Positions 20,102-22,052 of a DNA stretch of 22,052 nt are shown piece by piece. Below the pieces are notes generated by a model. It had not been told where the DNA came from, did not search any database, and worked only from the letters and a program-made list of their open reading frames with translations. This DNA is from Conidiobolus incongruus B7586. Lineage: Eukaryota; Entomophthoromycota; Entomophthoromycetes; Entomophthorales; Conidiobolaceae. The first letter of the stretch is position 1, and each line of letters starts with the position of its first letter. The stretch spans positions 1 through 22,052 of the forward strand of contig JNEM01010477.1 of NCBI GenBank assembly GCA_000697335.1, written 5' to 3'. The position numbers and the translations under genes were made by a program.

Positions 20102-22052
20102 TAGATCCCAATTACTCTATTATTATTATTACTCTATGTGTTTTTAATTGGAATTTGAAATTAAGCTTGGTGACTGATTTTAACGTATAAATCATGTATT
20201 CAAAGTTAATAAATTTATGGGATTTGTTGGAAATTGATTTGTTGGTATAAGATGATTAGAAATTGAGACAATATTTTGTGATTTGGTTAGATAAAATGAA
20301 ATCATTGAATTATGTGATTTTTAATACCTATGAATTTTTAATTTACAAATTACAAATTTATTGATATATTCATTTGATTTGCTGTGATTATGATAACAGT
20401 ATTAAAGTCAATACAAGTAGAATATTTTAATTAAATTAAATTTAAAATATTTTTATTTGTGATTTTATCATTTAATAAATCTAGATTATTTTCAAATTAA
20501 TTATTAAAAAAATATAACTTATAATTTAATTAAAATATAAAAAGTATTTTTTTAATTTTTTAATTTATTAATATTAATATAATATGATTGAATTTAGACA
20601 CCTGTAATCTGTTTTTAAAATAATATTAAAAATAATATGAATTTAATCAGTTTCAAATATTAATATAATTATTAATAAAAATATCAAATAATTAAATTTT
20701 TTATATTAGTATATATAATATTAAAATTATTGATTTTTTATTATAATATGTTTTTATTTGCTAAATGATTATATATTATTATAAGTTTATTCAAAAACCT
20801 TAATAATAAAGGAACTCTAAATAATTTCTAATTATCAGATCAATAAACTATTTTTCCCATAATTTAATATAAATAACCTATCTATTTAAAAATAATGTTT
20901 TAAGTAAATTATCTATATTTATTATTAATAAATTATTTTATAATAACCAGATTTTATTATAATTATAAACAATATATATTAAATAATATATATTGAATAA
21001 TATAGAATTGGTTTTTTAATACTTTTATATTTATTAAACAAAATAAAATTAATTATAGTCTTCTATTGCTTCCTTTAGGATTATATATAACATATTATGT
21101 TTCTTATTTATATTAGCCTTTTTTATAAGATTTTAGGACTTTTAATTGATATATGGATTAAATTTATATATAAGATTTTAATAGCTAATATAAATGCAAT
21201 AGTAAAAGATTACTGATATAATACAAAGGAAAATTTGATATAAAGATAGTATAGTACAGAATATGATAATATATTATAGAATATAATATGAATATATAAA
21301 CAAAGTTTAATTAAGCTTCAAACTAGGATAAGTCACTGATATATTAAGATTTATATTAGGTAATGCTAATATACTATAATATTGATAAAATATAGTTTTA
21401 ATCTTAAATATAATAAAAAAAATAAGAATTAGTAAAAATTAAGAGAAAAAAAGAAGAACCTATTTTATTAGATTATTTAATATTATATATATAATTAATT
21501 TAATTATAAAAATATAAGTTAATTATATAATCTATAATTGGTTGAATTATAAAGAAATATATATAAGTATTTAGAGAATTAGTCTTTTAACAATTAGAAT
21601 AGTTGTTTATATATTTAATATTTTAAAGGAATATTATTTATAATTTCTTGAACCAAAATCAATTTATATTTATTTAGTCTTAAAATTATTTTTAATTATA
21701 TTTAATATTAAATTAACTAATAAAAATTAATCTAATATTTATATTATATTATTAAATATTTAAATTATATTTATTAATTATTTAAGTTAATATTATTAAT
21801 AAAGAATATTTCACCTATTAATAAATACAGATATTCTAAAATATAGTAGTATTATATTTGATGATACTTTGTGAATATATATTAACTTGCAAAAATGAGT
21901 CATAAAATTAAAAATAAAAATATTTCTATTATTATCTTAATTAATTTTAATTTAAATAAATTTTTATTAAACTATGTAATTAAACTATATTTTTATTTAT
22001 AATATAATATATAAAGTTAAATTTAATTAATTATTTATTGATATATTAAAAT
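20102..22052. other. Extremely AT-rich right flank, no gene seen
   Basis: The first 250 bases must hold the Derlin promoter. Beyond about 20400 the sequence is almost purely A and T, with stops in every frame on both strands. A slightly less AT-rich patch at about 21050-21350 may be an old repeat, but I cannot assign it to a family. Confidence 0.45.

Noticed and set aside
21050-21660. Possible old repeat element in the right flank
   Set aside because: Conceptual translation on both strands shows no recognisable domain, and the composition is too AT-rich to judge by eye.

Overview
The window is very AT-rich eukaryotic nuclear DNA with compact genes, tiny introns (43-60 bases, GTA donors, TTAG-type acceptors) and long AT-rich stretches between genes. 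Gene content and intron style fit a fungus best, perhaps an AT-rich early-diverging lineage such as the Entomophthoromycotina. That placement is an inference from style and not a database result. A nuclear gene for a T7-like mitochondrial RNA polymerase shows that the organism has a mitochondrial genome.

Layout. Bases 220-1291 hold a decayed mariner-type DNA transposon (minus strand) with candidate terminal inverted repeats. At 1680-3997 (minus) is a 12-exon gene for the translation factor eIF2D/Tma64, whose exons I could join in frame throughout to give 592 residues. At 4541-5912 (minus) is a two-exon NIPA-family magnesium transporter of 437 residues. From about 6.2 to 13.5 kb lies a gene-poor AT-rich region. 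It contains two decayed host-gene remnants (6227-6689 and 8076-8553, the second from a membrane protein) and two near-identical small genes (8852-9145 and 10508-10801). Those two encode a 97-residue secreted peptide rich in Trp, Asn and Gly.

At 13521-17219 (plus) is an intronless 1232-residue gene for mitochondrial RNA polymerase (RPO41). At 17631-17711 (minus) is tRNA-Ser(AGA). A small unknown ORF just upstream of it on the same strand ends at a stop codon lying inside the tRNA anticodon loop. At 19135-20101 (minus) is a six-exon Derlin (ERAD) gene that is fully collinear with the family but carries one in-frame TAG at codon 137. The rest, to 22052, is extremely AT-rich with no recognisable gene.

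The housekeeping genes (translation recycling/initiation, Mg2+ transport, mitochondrial transcription, ER quality control, tRNA) show no common pathway or operon. The most unusual signals are four: the twin secreted-peptide genes whose identity starts and stops at the coding sequence, the amber codon in an otherwise clean Derlin gene, the ORF/tRNA overlap, and G-to-A/C-to-T-type decay in the mariner relic.
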